Below, piece after piece: positions 17,041 to 25,132 of a stretch of DNA of 64,000 nt. The stretch is from Tissierella sp. (GTDB lineage Bacteria; Bacillota; Clostridia; Tissierellales; Tissierellaceae): the NCBI RefSeq assembly GCF_031460495.1, contig NZ_JAVKTS010000001.1:496001-560000 (forward strand), read 5' to 3'. Each line of letters opens with the position of its first letter. The stretch's first letter is position 1. The notes beneath the pieces are model-generated. The model ran no database searches. It worked only from the letters and a program-made list of their open reading frames with translations, and was not told the DNA's origin. The position numbers and the translations under genes are program-made.

Positions 17041-18354
17041 TTAGCAGAAAGAAGGATTTCTATACTTTGCTTTGAAAAAATCTATATTTTGGCTGATTTC
17101 ATTAAGAATATATGAAAGTAAATATATTTCATTATAATCATTATATAAACCAAGACTTATCCTTACTAAACCAGGTCTTGGCAAGGATTCATTTTCCCTA
17201 TACTTCTTCATTTCTTCATTAGATATCTTAAGTAATCTTTGGACATAAGGTTGGGCACAGAAGCAACCGTTTCTAACAGCTATTCCACCATAAAGAGCAA
17301 GTATACTAGCCAACTCATTGTGTTCCAATCCTTTCATATTAAAAGATATAATTGATACCTTATTATTTACATCACAATCGTCATATAAAACAAGGTCAGG
17401 TATATTTTTTAATAAATTAAGAGCATATCTGGTTAAATCTCTTTCATATTCTTCTATTGAATTCATTCCAAGTTCCTGCAATGTTCTGATGCTAGTTGAT
17501 AATGCAAGAACTCCCATTAGGTTAGGGGTTCCAGCCTCCTCTTTCTCTGGTGGATTTGCCCATATTGTATCTTCCATAGAAACATATTTTACAATTCCCC
17601 CTCCTAACTGCTCTGGTAAACCATAATCAAATATCTCCTTTGGGGCTACTAATACACCTGTACCAAAGGGTGCATACATTTTATGTGCAGAGAAAGCTAA
17701 ATAATCAATATGTTCTAAGCTATCCTTAGGCTTCATATCAAAAAAACTATGGGGAATAAGCTGTGCTCCATCTACTAGAATTTTAGCTCCATATTTATGA
17801 CAGATTTTTGCAATGCTATATATAGGATTAATATAACCAGTCACATTAGATGCACCAGTTACAGTGACTAAGCCAACTTTTCCTTGGTACATTTTTAGCT
17901 TAAATTCTAAATCTTCCAAACATAATCTACCTACAGCGTCTACTTCCACAAAGTCAGTATTATACTTATATTTCCAAGGTAATAGATTAGAATGATGTTC
18001 CATATAAGTAGATAAAACTATTTTTTCCTTTAGAGTATCTTTTAACCTATAGGATAATTTGTTTATGCACTCAGTTGTGTTCTTCAAAAATACACATGTA
18101 TGGTAATCCCTATCTCCTCCTACGAAGTCCAATACAATTTCTCTGCCTTCATCATAGATTCTAGAGGAAACTATGGACTTGTATCCAGTACCCCTATGGA
18201 CAGATGAATAAGAGGGAGAGAAATTGACTATCTCAGTTATAACGGATTTAAATGGAGGTGTTGTAGCAGCATTATCAAAGTTTATATAATTTACAGAATT
18301 ACCATTTATCAATCTAACAGAACTATCACTACCCATAACCAAATTTCTATACAT
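17041..18354 (-). CDS. Class V aminotransferase fold PLP enzyme, probable cysteine desulfurase
   Basis: 437 residues. Class V aminotransferase fold: NFDNAATTPP near the N-terminus, TTECIN, TGASNVTGYINP, LVDGAQLIPH, the PLP-binding lysine in AFSAHKMYAPFGTGVL, and RPGLVRISLGLYND at the end. RNGCFCAQPY near residue 375 holds two cysteines at the place of the desulfurase catalytic loop. Together with the DsrE-like gene that follows this favours cysteine desulfurase, though related enzymes (selenocysteine lyase, other lyases) cannot be ruled out. The ATG lies behind AAGGGTGAT. No IscU or ThiI gene is next to it. Confidence 0.8.
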   Translation of the reverse strand: MYRNLVMGSDSSVRLINGNSVNYINFDNAATTPPFKSVITEIVNFSPSYSSVHRGTGYKSIVSSRIYDEGREIVLDFVGGDRDYHTCVFLKNTTECINKLSYRLKDTLKEKIVLSTYMEHHSNLLPWKYKYNTDFVEVDAVGRLCLEDLEFKLKMYQGKVGLVTVTGASNVTGYINPIYSIAKICHKYGAKILVDGAQLIPHSFFDMKPKDSLEHIDYLAFSAHKMYAPFGTGVLVAPKEIFDYGLPEQLGGGIVKYVSMEDTIWANPPEKEEAGTPNLMGVLALSTSIRTLQELGMNSIEEYERDLTRYALNLLKNIPDLVLYDDCDVNNKVSIISFNMKGLEHNELASILALYGGIAVRNGCFCAQPYVQRLLKISNEEMKKYRENESLPRPGLVRISLGLYNDYNEIYLLSYILNEISQNIDFFKAKYRNPSFC

Positions 18355-18434
18355 AATATCACCCTTAATATTGAGATAATACTATTTTATTAAATTGTAT
18401 TATTTTGGTGATAGTTAATAAAAATTCTAGATTA

Positions 18435-18443
18435 TGATATAAT
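18435..18443 (+). promoter_or_regulatory. Extended -10 promoter of the EamA transporter gene
   Basis: TGA-TATAAT, an extended -10 without a clear -35, 27 bases upstream of the TTG start. Confidence 0.4.
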
Positions 18444-18469
18444 GATTAAAAGAAAGGAGTAGATAATAC

Positions 18470-19351
18470 TTGAAAAACAAAAAAGCTTTTTATGCAGATA
18501 TGTCTTTATTATTGGTTGCTATTATATGGGGTTCAGGCTTTATAGTAACAAAAAATGCCCTGGATCATATTACACCTTTTTATATGCTATTTTATAGATT
18601 TTTTGTTTCTGCTGTACTATTATCCGTGATTTTCTTTAAGAAAATTAGAAAAGCTTCCTTAAAAGATATTAAGGGAGGAGTAATAATCGGCTTATTCTTG
18701 TTCGCAGGTTTTGCTACTCAGACTGTAGGATTACAATATACAGAAGCAGGGAAGCAGGCTTTTATTACTGCCACAAATGTGGTTATGGTGCCATTTATTT
18801 ATTGGGGAATATCAAAGAAAAAGCCTGATAAGTTTGATTTAGCTGCTGCCTTCTTGTGTTTAGTAGGAATAGGGATACTAAGTCTAGATAGTAATCTAGC
18901 CATGGGATATGGAGATTTCCTTACGCTGATATGTGCTGTATTTTTTGCACTCCATATTTCATCAACAGGATATTTTGCAAAGGAATCAGACCCATATGTT
19001 ATATCCATAGTTCAACTAGCTACTGCTGCGGTGCTTTCATTAATATTTGCACTTTTATTTGAAGGTAAACCTCTTGCAATTCAGGGACAAACTATAATTC
19101 CAATTTTATATTTAGCTGTATTTAGTACAATGCTTGCATTTTTGTTACAAACCATTGCACAGAAATATACAAATTCTACACATACAGCTATAATACTCAG
19201 TTTAGAAGCAGTATTTGGAAGCACATTTGCTATTATATTCTTGAAAGAAGAGCTAAGCCTAAGATTCTTTATTGGTTGCATGTCAATACTTATATCAGTT
19301 GTAACCAGCGAAACAAAATGGGAGTTTTTAAAACATACTAAAGATTCATAA
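18470..19351 (+). CDS. DMT superfamily transporter (EamA family)
   Basis: 293 residues with ten membrane helices in two EamA repeats (first ~10-140, second ~150-285). Seen: LLVAIIWGSGFIVTKNALDHI at the start, typical of EamA, and LEAVFGSTFAIIFLKEELS in the last repeat. Exports or imports small metabolites, often amino acids, and the substrate is unknown. Starts at TTG 18470 behind AAAGGAG. It is followed 22 bases later by a response regulator gene and could be co-transcribed with it. Confidence 0.9.
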   Translation: MKNKKAFYADMSLLLVAIIWGSGFIVTKNALDHITPFYMLFYRFFVSAVLLSVIFFKKIRKASLKDIKGGVIIGLFLFAGFATQTVGLQYTEAGKQAFITATNVVMVPFIYWGISKKKPDKFDLAAAFLCLVGIGILSLDSNLAMGYGDFLTLICAVFFALHISSTGYFAKESDPYVISIVQLATAAVLSLIFALLFEGKPLAIQGQTIIPILYLAVFSTMLAFLLQTIAQKYTNSTHTAIILSLEAVFGSTFAIIFLKEELSLRFFIGCMSILISVVTSETKWEFLKHTKDS

Positions 19352-19373
19352 TAGATTATAATGGGGGGAAAAA

Positions 19374-20219
19374 ATGAAGATTCTTATACTAGACAACAAT
19401 GCAGATGATATTAAATCTTTAAAAGAAATAATCCATAATGCTGATCTTGGTGTAATAGTAGGTGAAACAAATGAGGAATTAGATATTTTAGAGGAATTGG
19501 AAGTTTTTGAACCAGATTTGATTCTTATAGATCTTTTATATGAAGGATTTGATGGCTTTCGTATAATAGAAGAAATTAGTAGGAAGAAAATAAATACAAG
19601 ATTTATTGTAATCTCTAATGAGTTTGCAAAGGAAACAGTTGAGAATGTATATAGATATGGGGCAGAATTTTTTGTTCGCAAACCAATAAATGAATATGAG
19701 GTTGAGTCAATAATAAAAAAGGTGAAATATGAGGTTGAATTAGAAAATAAAATCAAAAAAGTTCAAGAAATTTTTAACGATATTGCACCCATTTCTCATA
19801 AAAATAAAGAATTTAACAATTGTGAACAAGATATCAAAATAGTCCTTTTAAAGCTGGGAATAATTAGTGAAATAGGTAGTGATTACATAGTAAAGGCTGC
19901 AAGGTATTTAATTGAAAACGAAATAAATATAAATGATATATCCATAAGAAATCTATGTTCAAGGTTTAGTCCTAATCCTAAGGCTACAGAGCAAAAAGCA
20001 AGAAGGGCAATTAATATGGCCTTAAGCAATATTGCAAGTATGGGTATAGAGGATTATATGAATGAAACTTTTGTGGAATATTCAAATACCTTGTTTAGTT
20101 TTGAACAAGTAAAGCGGGAAATGGATTATATTAGGAACAAAAGTAGCGAAAAAGGTTCAATTAATATGAAAAGATTTCTCTCAGGCTTGCAAATGATTTG
20201 CGAAAATTATAACAATTAA
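19374..20219 (+). CDS. Response regulator with YcbB/GlnL-type DNA-binding domain
   Basis: 281 residues. An N-terminal receiver (residues 1-120) has the acidic pocket LDNNADD, phospho-acceptor Asp53 in LILIDLLYEGFDG and the conserved lysine in VRKPIN. The C-terminal part (~150-275) matches the YcbB/GlnL output domain (LGIISEIGSDYIVKAARYL ... NPKATEQKARRAINMALSNI). In Bacillus subtilis GlnK-GlnL activates a glutaminase and an AGCS glutamine transporter. Here the next gene is an AGCS symporter, which fits. No histidine kinase is adjacent, so its partner is elsewhere or absent. GGGGGG lies before the ATG. Confidence 0.85.
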   Translation: MKILILDNNADDIKSLKEIIHNADLGVIVGETNEELDILEELEVFEPDLILIDLLYEGFDGFRIIEEISRKKINTRFIVISNEFAKETVENVYRYGAEFFVRKPINEYEVESIIKKVKYEVELENKIKKVQEIFNDIAPISHKNKEFNNCEQDIKIVLLKLGIISEIGSDYIVKAARYLIENEININDISIRNLCSRFSPNPKATEQKARRAINMALSNIASMGIEDYMNETFVEYSNTLFSFEQVKREMDYIRNKSSEKGSINMKRFLSGLQMICENYNN

Positions 20220-20310
20220 AAACATTCGGAAATTAAAATTGAATAATTATGAGTTATTTTGAAGCAACCCATCTATAATCTAGATTAAACTAAGATTAGG
20301 AGGAAGATTA

Positions 20311-21669
20311 ATGGAGCTGCTCATATCAATTAACAAATTTATCAACGATATCGTTTGGGGACCACCAATACTTATATTATTAGTAGGTACTGGTATTTAC
20401 CTAACCATTCGAACTAATTTCTTTTCAATTGCTAAATTAGGTTATGTACTTAGGAACACTTTAATGAAGATGTTTTCTAAGGAAGAAAAGGGTCAGGGAG
20501 AAGTATCCGCTTTTCAAGCAGTATCTACAGCACTTGCAGCAACAGTTGGAACAGGTAATATCGCTGGAGTAGCTACAGCAATAGCAGTAGGTGGACCTGG
20601 GGCAGTATTTTGGATGTGGTTCGCTGCTATAGTTGGTATGACTACTAAATTCGCAGAAGTAGTGTTAGCTATTAGATATAGAGAAAAAACACCAGATGGA
20701 AGATTTGTTGGAGGTCCTATGTATTACATTACAAACGGACTAAACATGAAATGGTTAGCTAAGATATTTGCTTTCTTCGGAGCGGTGGCAGCATTTGGTA
20801 TAGGAAATATGGTTCAAGCAAATTCCATAGCAGAAGCACTTAATGTGACATTTGGTCTAGATAAACTAACTGTTGGAATTGTATGTGCAATATTTGCAGC
20901 TATAGTAGTTATAGGTGGAATTAAGAGAATAGGTCAAGTAACTGAAATATTTGTACCTTTCATGGCTGCATTCTATATCTTAGGTGGATTGGCAATTATT
21001 ATAATGAATATTTCTCAATTACCAGGAGCAATAAAGCTAATACTCTCTCATGCATTTACTGGAACAGCTGCAGTTGGAGGTTTTACAGGCTCAACTGTTA
21101 TGCTTGCTATGAGATATGGAGTTGCAAGAGGAGTATTTACAAACGAAGCAGGCTTAGGTTCTGCTCCTATAGCTCATGCTGCAGCAACTACAGATAGTGC
21201 TGTACGCCAAGGATTATGGGGAGTGTTTGAAGTATGGATAGATACATTAGTTATAGCTACTATAACATCTTTAGCAATTTTAACATCAGGAGTATGGGAT
21301 AGTGGTTTAACAGCGGCAGCTTTAACTACAGCGGCATTTAACTCTGTTATGCCAGTTTATGGTGGATGGATAGTTGCCATAGGTCTTTTATTGTTTGCTT
21401 TCTCAACTATATTAGGATGGGAATACTATGGAGAGCGTTGTGCAGAATATCTATTGGGATCAAAAATCAATATGGCATATAGAATGCTATGGATCCCTTT
21501 CATAGTTATAGGTTCCGTAGGTGGACTTGAACTTCTTTGGGATATAGCAGATACATTAAATGGTTTAATGGCTATTCCAAACTTAATAGCTCTTGTATTC
21601 CTAAGTCCAGTAGTTATTAAGCTTACTAAAGAATATTTTTCTAAAGAAAAGTTAAATGGTAGAAGATAA
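20311..21669 (+). CDS. Alanine/glycine:cation symporter (AGCS) family protein
   Basis: 452 residues with about eleven membrane helices. Takes up alanine, glycine or glutamine with Na+ or H+. Family landmarks: GTGIYLTIRTNFF, AVSTALAATVGTGNIAGVATAIAVGGPGA split over two helices (~residues 72-97), MYYI, and FTNEAGLGSAPIAHAAA. AGGAGG precedes the ATG. It lies 91 bases behind the GlnL-type regulator, which may control it. Glutamine is then a possible substrate, but the sequence alone does not separate glutamine from alanine. Confidence 0.92.
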   Translation: MELLISINKFINDIVWGPPILILLVGTGIYLTIRTNFFSIAKLGYVLRNTLMKMFSKEEKGQGEVSAFQAVSTALAATVGTGNIAGVATAIAVGGPGAVFWMWFAAIVGMTTKFAEVVLAIRYREKTPDGRFVGGPMYYITNGLNMKWLAKIFAFFGAVAAFGIGNMVQANSIAEALNVTFGLDKLTVGIVCAIFAAIVVIGGIKRIGQVTEIFVPFMAAFYILGGLAIIIMNISQLPGAIKLILSHAFTGTAAVGGFTGSTVMLAMRYGVARGVFTNEAGLGSAPIAHAAATTDSAVRQGLWGVFEVWIDTLVIATITSLAILTSGVWDSGLTAAALTTAAFNSVMPVYGGWIVAIGLLLFAFSTILGWEYYGERCAEYLLGSKINMAYRMLWIPFIVIGSVGGLELLWDIADTLNGLMAIPNLIALVFLSPVVIKLTKEYFSKEKLNGRR

Positions 21670-21681
21670 ATAATAAATAAT

Positions 21682-21719
21682 AAAAAACCTGACAGTCTAG
21701 ATGACTGTCAGGTTTTTTT
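21682..21719. terminator. Terminator after the AGCS symporter gene
   Basis: A 13-bp stem (AAAACCTGACAGTC / GACTGTCAGGTTTT) with loop TAGAT, then TTT. A-rich on the left, so it may also serve the convergent gene. Confidence 0.88.
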
Positions 21720-21744
21720 ATTAAGATTTTCAATATTTTACTAT

Positions 21745-22428
21745 TTATTTATTTTCCTTTTCATGTCTGTATTTTTCCATTACCCCAGCAAATATTTCAG
21801 CACTAGTAGGTGGTGTATAAGTTATAGCATTTGCTCCTGCTTCAATAGTTTCAAGTATTGATTCATCAGTAGGACCACCTGTAGCAATAATTGGAAGATC
21901 CTTGCCAAATTCATCCCTAATTTGCTTCACAAGAGAAGCTGTTCTAGGACCTCCAGATATATTTAAGATACTTGCTCCAGCTTCTATCTTACCCCTATAG
22001 TCATCAAATTCAGATACTACTGTAGCTATGATTGGGATATCTATTTGTTCTTTCATCTCTCGAATCACTTCATTTGCTGTTGGAGCATTAACTACAACTC
22101 CATAAGCTCCCATTAACTCTGCCTGAAATGCAATACCTACAGATCGTTTACCAGTAGTTAATCCACCACCTACACCAACGAATACTGGGACAGCAGCCAC
22201 TTCTAATATGGATTGGGTAATAGACAATTGTGGAGTGAAAGGATAAACTGCTATAATTGAATTAGCATTTGAATTCTTAATTATTGCAACATCAGTGGTA
22301 AATAGTAATGATTTAATTCTTGTACCTAATATCTTTATTCCACTACATTTATAAATCACAGAAGGCACCTCTATTATTCTAGAGCGAAGTTGAGTTTTCA
22401 CCTCTGGAATAAACTTTTCTTTATCCAT
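21745..22428 (-). CDS. TIM-barrel protein of unknown function (often named 'hydrolase')
   Basis: 227 residues with the alternating pattern of a beta/alpha barrel. It ends with a phosphate-binding style loop (IIATGGPTDESILETIEAGANAI) and contains VFVGVGGGLTTGK and ILNISGG. These resemble phosphate-binding barrels such as those of nucleotide or thiamine metabolism, but no catalytic set is clear and I cannot name a reaction. A conserved clostridial family of this kind is usually annotated only as hydrolase. The start is the ATG at 22428 behind AAGGAGGTG. An upstream in-frame extension lacks a ribosome site. Monocistronic. Confidence 0.7.
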   Translation of the reverse strand: MDKEKFIPEVKTQLRSRIIEVPSVIYKCSGIKILGTRIKSLLFTTDVAIIKNSNANSIIAVYPFTPQLSITQSILEVAAVPVFVGVGGGLTTGKRSVGIAFQAELMGAYGVVVNAPTANEVIREMKEQIDIPIIATVVSEFDDYRGKIEAGASILNISGGPRTASLVKQIRDEFGKDLPIIATGGPTDESILETIEAGANAITYTPPTSAEIFAGVMEKYRHEKENK

Positions 22429-22584
22429 ACTACACCTCCTTATATTCTTGTTTATATTATACACTAAAACAGCCTAATTAAATTATAAATTTAAGAATTT
22501 TAAAACTTGAAAATGGTATAAATATGATATGATGGGTATAAATGAAAGTATTGTAACAATAATTTTAACTAGGGGGAAAAGAAT

Positions 22585-22998
22585 ATGTTTAAGTGGAAAG
22601 ATAGTTTTAGCGTCAATATAGAAAAGATTGATGAGCAACATATGGAGTTATTTAGATTAGGTTCAGAGTTATATACTTTAATTTCAGCAAAAGATGGAGT
22701 TGACAGGTATGACGAGATAATGGATGTAGTAGGAGAGCTAGCAAATTATACAGTCGAACATTTTGCATATGAAGAAGCAATGATGAAGACCAATAATTAT
22801 TCAGATCTTGTTCAACACAAGCTACAACATGATGCCTTTGTAGGTAAAATTAAATCCATAAAGGCTGAGGAAGTTGACTTGACACAGAGAAAAACTGCTA
22901 TGGATTTAATTGTATTTATTGCTAATTGGATAGAAAAACATATATTAGGTACTGATATGCAATACAAAGAATTCTTAAATGAAAAAGGAGTTTTTTAG
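22585..22998 (+). CDS. Bacteriohemerythrin
   Basis: 137 residues, single-domain hemerythrin. All classic di-iron ligands are visible in order: FSVNIEKIDEQHMELF (His at ~20), VEHFAYEEAMM (HxxxE, ~58-62), HKLQHDAFV (two His, ~75-79) and HILGTDMQ (HxxxxD, ~116-121). Binds O2 reversibly at a non-haem di-iron centre, probably for oxygen scavenging or sensing in this anaerobe. GGGGG lies before the ATG. The AraC-type gene follows after 15 bases and is probably co-transcribed. Confidence 0.94.
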   Translation: MFKWKDSFSVNIEKIDEQHMELFRLGSELYTLISAKDGVDRYDEIMDVVGELANYTVEHFAYEEAMMKTNNYSDLVQHKLQHDAFVGKIKSIKAEEVDLTQRKTAMDLIVFIANWIEKHILGTDMQYKEFLNEKGVF

Positions 22999-23013
22999 TT
23001 AAGGAGAGTAATC

Positions 23014-24987
23014 ATGAGGAAAGAATATGTTCAATACATGAAGGATTTACCTATTAATATTCATTTAGCTAATATCTTGGAATATCCAATTCACTGGAAT
23101 GATTCCATAGAGATTCTTTTTGTCTTGAAAGGGACTATAGATGTAGGAGTAGAGAATGAAATCTATACATTAGAAGAAAGAGAAATAGAGATAATTAATG
23201 TTAATGAGGTATGTAGTATAAAATCTAATGATCCAGAGAACTTGGTTCTTTTACTCAGTATAGAGCCGAATTTCTTTGAAAGATACTATGATGATGCAAA
23301 GGAAGTATTCTTTTACACGAATTCCAGTGATGAACATATTCAAAATGAAGAAAAATATTATGAGCTTAGAAGATATATATCAATCCTGTTATATGAAGCA
23401 GTCTCAAAAATAGATGATTATGAGGATAAGATTGAAGAGAACTTATTAGAAATGATGTATCATTTATTAAATAATTTTCATTATCTTTTTTATGAAGAAG
23501 AAAGTCTAAAAGAAGATGAGGTACAACTGGAAAGATATCATAGGATAGTCAAATACTTAAGTAACAACTATATGAATAAGGTCAGTTTGCAAGAGATAGC
23601 TAATAAAGAATTTTTAACTTCTCAATATTTATCATATAAAATAAAGGATACCTTTGGTCTTGGTTTTAACGAGTATTTAAACCAAATAAGGGTAGAAGAA
23701 TCAACTAAGCTATTATTAGATACGAGTAAAAATATATCCGAAGTATCCGAGGAAGTTGGCTTTTCCCATGTAAGGTATTATAACAAGCATTTCAAACTCC
23801 ACTATGACTGTACTCCTATGCAATATAGGAAGAAATACAAGGTCAGTGAAAAAGAGTTAGAAAAGATGAAAAAGTTGACTTATATTGATATTAAAGAAGC
23901 TATTCCATTTCTTACTCAGTATATAGAGGATTATGAGAGATATGATTACGATAATAGGATAATAAAAATTGATATCGATTTAAACAAGGAGTCTATAGGT
24001 GAATTTAAAAAACCAGACCTAATAGATTTAGGGGATATATATCTCTTACTTGAAGAAGAAAACAGAAGGATTTTAGAGGAGATTCAAAGAGAGATAAGAT
24101 TCAAATATTGCATAGTCAATAGACTTTTTTCAGAAGATATGGATATTTATAGAGATAAAAGTCATAAATTTATTAATTGGACCAGGGTTGAAAATATCCT
24201 TGATACATTAAAGGAATTAAATCTTATTCCTATAATTATTACAAAAAATGTAGAGAAATATGTAATTGATGATTTCATCAATCATTTTTCCAACATCTAT
24301 GAAGAAGATATTGAAAAATGGTTAAGCACTGAAGTTAAGGATTTAGAGCCATATTTTCCACAGAAAACCATATCCCCAATGCAGGATACAATATCCATGG
24401 TTCCCTATGTTCTATATAACTATATTCACCTAAATAATAGGGTGGTTTTAAATATGATAGATGAGATATCTAAAGAGACCATATTGGATAATGACACTTT
24501 CTTTGGTGGTAATGGTATATGTACCTCAAATTATTTAAAGAAACCTTCTTATTATGCTTATATGTTATTGTCTTTATTAGGTAATGAGATAATAGACAAG
24601 GGGGAAGGCTATATAGTTACGAAATCTGAATATGGATATCAGATAATGCTTTTCAATCCTATAGAAATAGATGAAAGAGTAATATATGAGGATTTAGCAA
24701 TTGAAAAGGTAAAAGAGAGGAAAGTTTCTTTAAATATTTTAAATATGGCCAATGACTTCCAAGTGACTAAATATAATCTTAATAAGGGATTTGGTTCAGT
24801 ATATGATAAATGGGTGTATTTAAATAGTCCAGAGAGACTTGATAATGACAACTGGGAGCTACTCAAGGAATATATACATCCAAATGTAACTTTTTATTAT
24901 GGTAAGAAAGCTTCAATATATAATCTAGTAGCTACTGTAAAACCTTATGGTGGGATACTTATCTTGCTAAATAATGTACAAAGTTAA
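23014..24987 (+). CDS. AraC family regulator with cupin domain and catalytically incomplete GH39-like tail
   Basis: 657 residues. Residues ~10-90 form a cupin (HLANILEYPIHWNDSIEILFVLKG). Residues ~175-275 hold two AraC helix-turn-helix motifs (RYHRIVKYLSNNYMNKVSLQ..., ISEVSEEVGFSHVRYYNKHFK). The tail (~290-655) resembles GH39 beta-xylosidases: a truncated barrel, then GGNGICTSNYLKKPSYYAYMLLSLLG and a beta-sandwich end. The central barrel part with the acid/base WxxWNEPN region is absent, so it probably binds rather than cuts a sugar-like ligand (inference). It lies 15 bases after bacteriohemerythrin. A shorter paralogue is at 40969-42369. Confidence 0.85.
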   Translation: MRKEYVQYMKDLPINIHLANILEYPIHWNDSIEILFVLKGTIDVGVENEIYTLEEREIEIINVNEVCSIKSNDPENLVLLLSIEPNFFERYYDDAKEVFFYTNSSDEHIQNEEKYYELRRYISILLYEAVSKIDDYEDKIEENLLEMMYHLLNNFHYLFYEEESLKEDEVQLERYHRIVKYLSNNYMNKVSLQEIANKEFLTSQYLSYKIKDTFGLGFNEYLNQIRVEESTKLLLDTSKNISEVSEEVGFSHVRYYNKHFKLHYDCTPMQYRKKYKVSEKELEKMKKLTYIDIKEAIPFLTQYIEDYERYDYDNRIIKIDIDLNKESIGEFKKPDLIDLGDIYLLLEEENRRILEEIQREIRFKYCIVNRLFSEDMDIYRDKSHKFINWTRVENILDTLKELNLIPIIITKNVEKYVIDDFINHFSNIYEEDIEKWLSTEVKDLEPYFPQKTISPMQDTISMVPYVLYNYIHLNNRVVLNMIDEISKETILDNDTFFGGNGICTSNYLKKPSYYAYMLLSLLGNEIIDKGEGYIVTKSEYGYQIMLFNPIEIDERVIYEDLAIEKVKERKVSLNILNMANDFQVTKYNLNKGFGSVYDKWVYLNSPERLDNDNWELLKEYIHPNVTFYYGKKASIYNLVATVKPYGGILILLNNVQS

Positions 24988-25084
24988 GATTTTTTTGGAT
25001 TATTTTAAGATTTATAAAAAATGATGGTTTTTAAAAAAACTCAAATAGTCCGAAAAAGAGGCTAAACAAGTGAATGAAAAGGAG

Positions 25085-25132
25085 CCTCCATTTATGTTAA
25101 CATAATGAAGTAACATAAATGGAGGTTTTATT
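25085..25132 (+). promoter_or_regulatory. Leader hairpin enclosing the MATE gene ribosome site
   Basis: A perfect 15-bp inverted repeat, CCTCCATTTATGTTA (25085-25099), 11-base loop, TAACATAAATGGAGG (25111-25125), ends 7 bases before the ATG at 25133. Its right arm contains the only good Shine-Dalgarno, GGAGG. When folded the ribosome site is paired with CCTCC. TTTTATT follows the stem, so it could also be a weak terminator. Confidence 0.6.
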
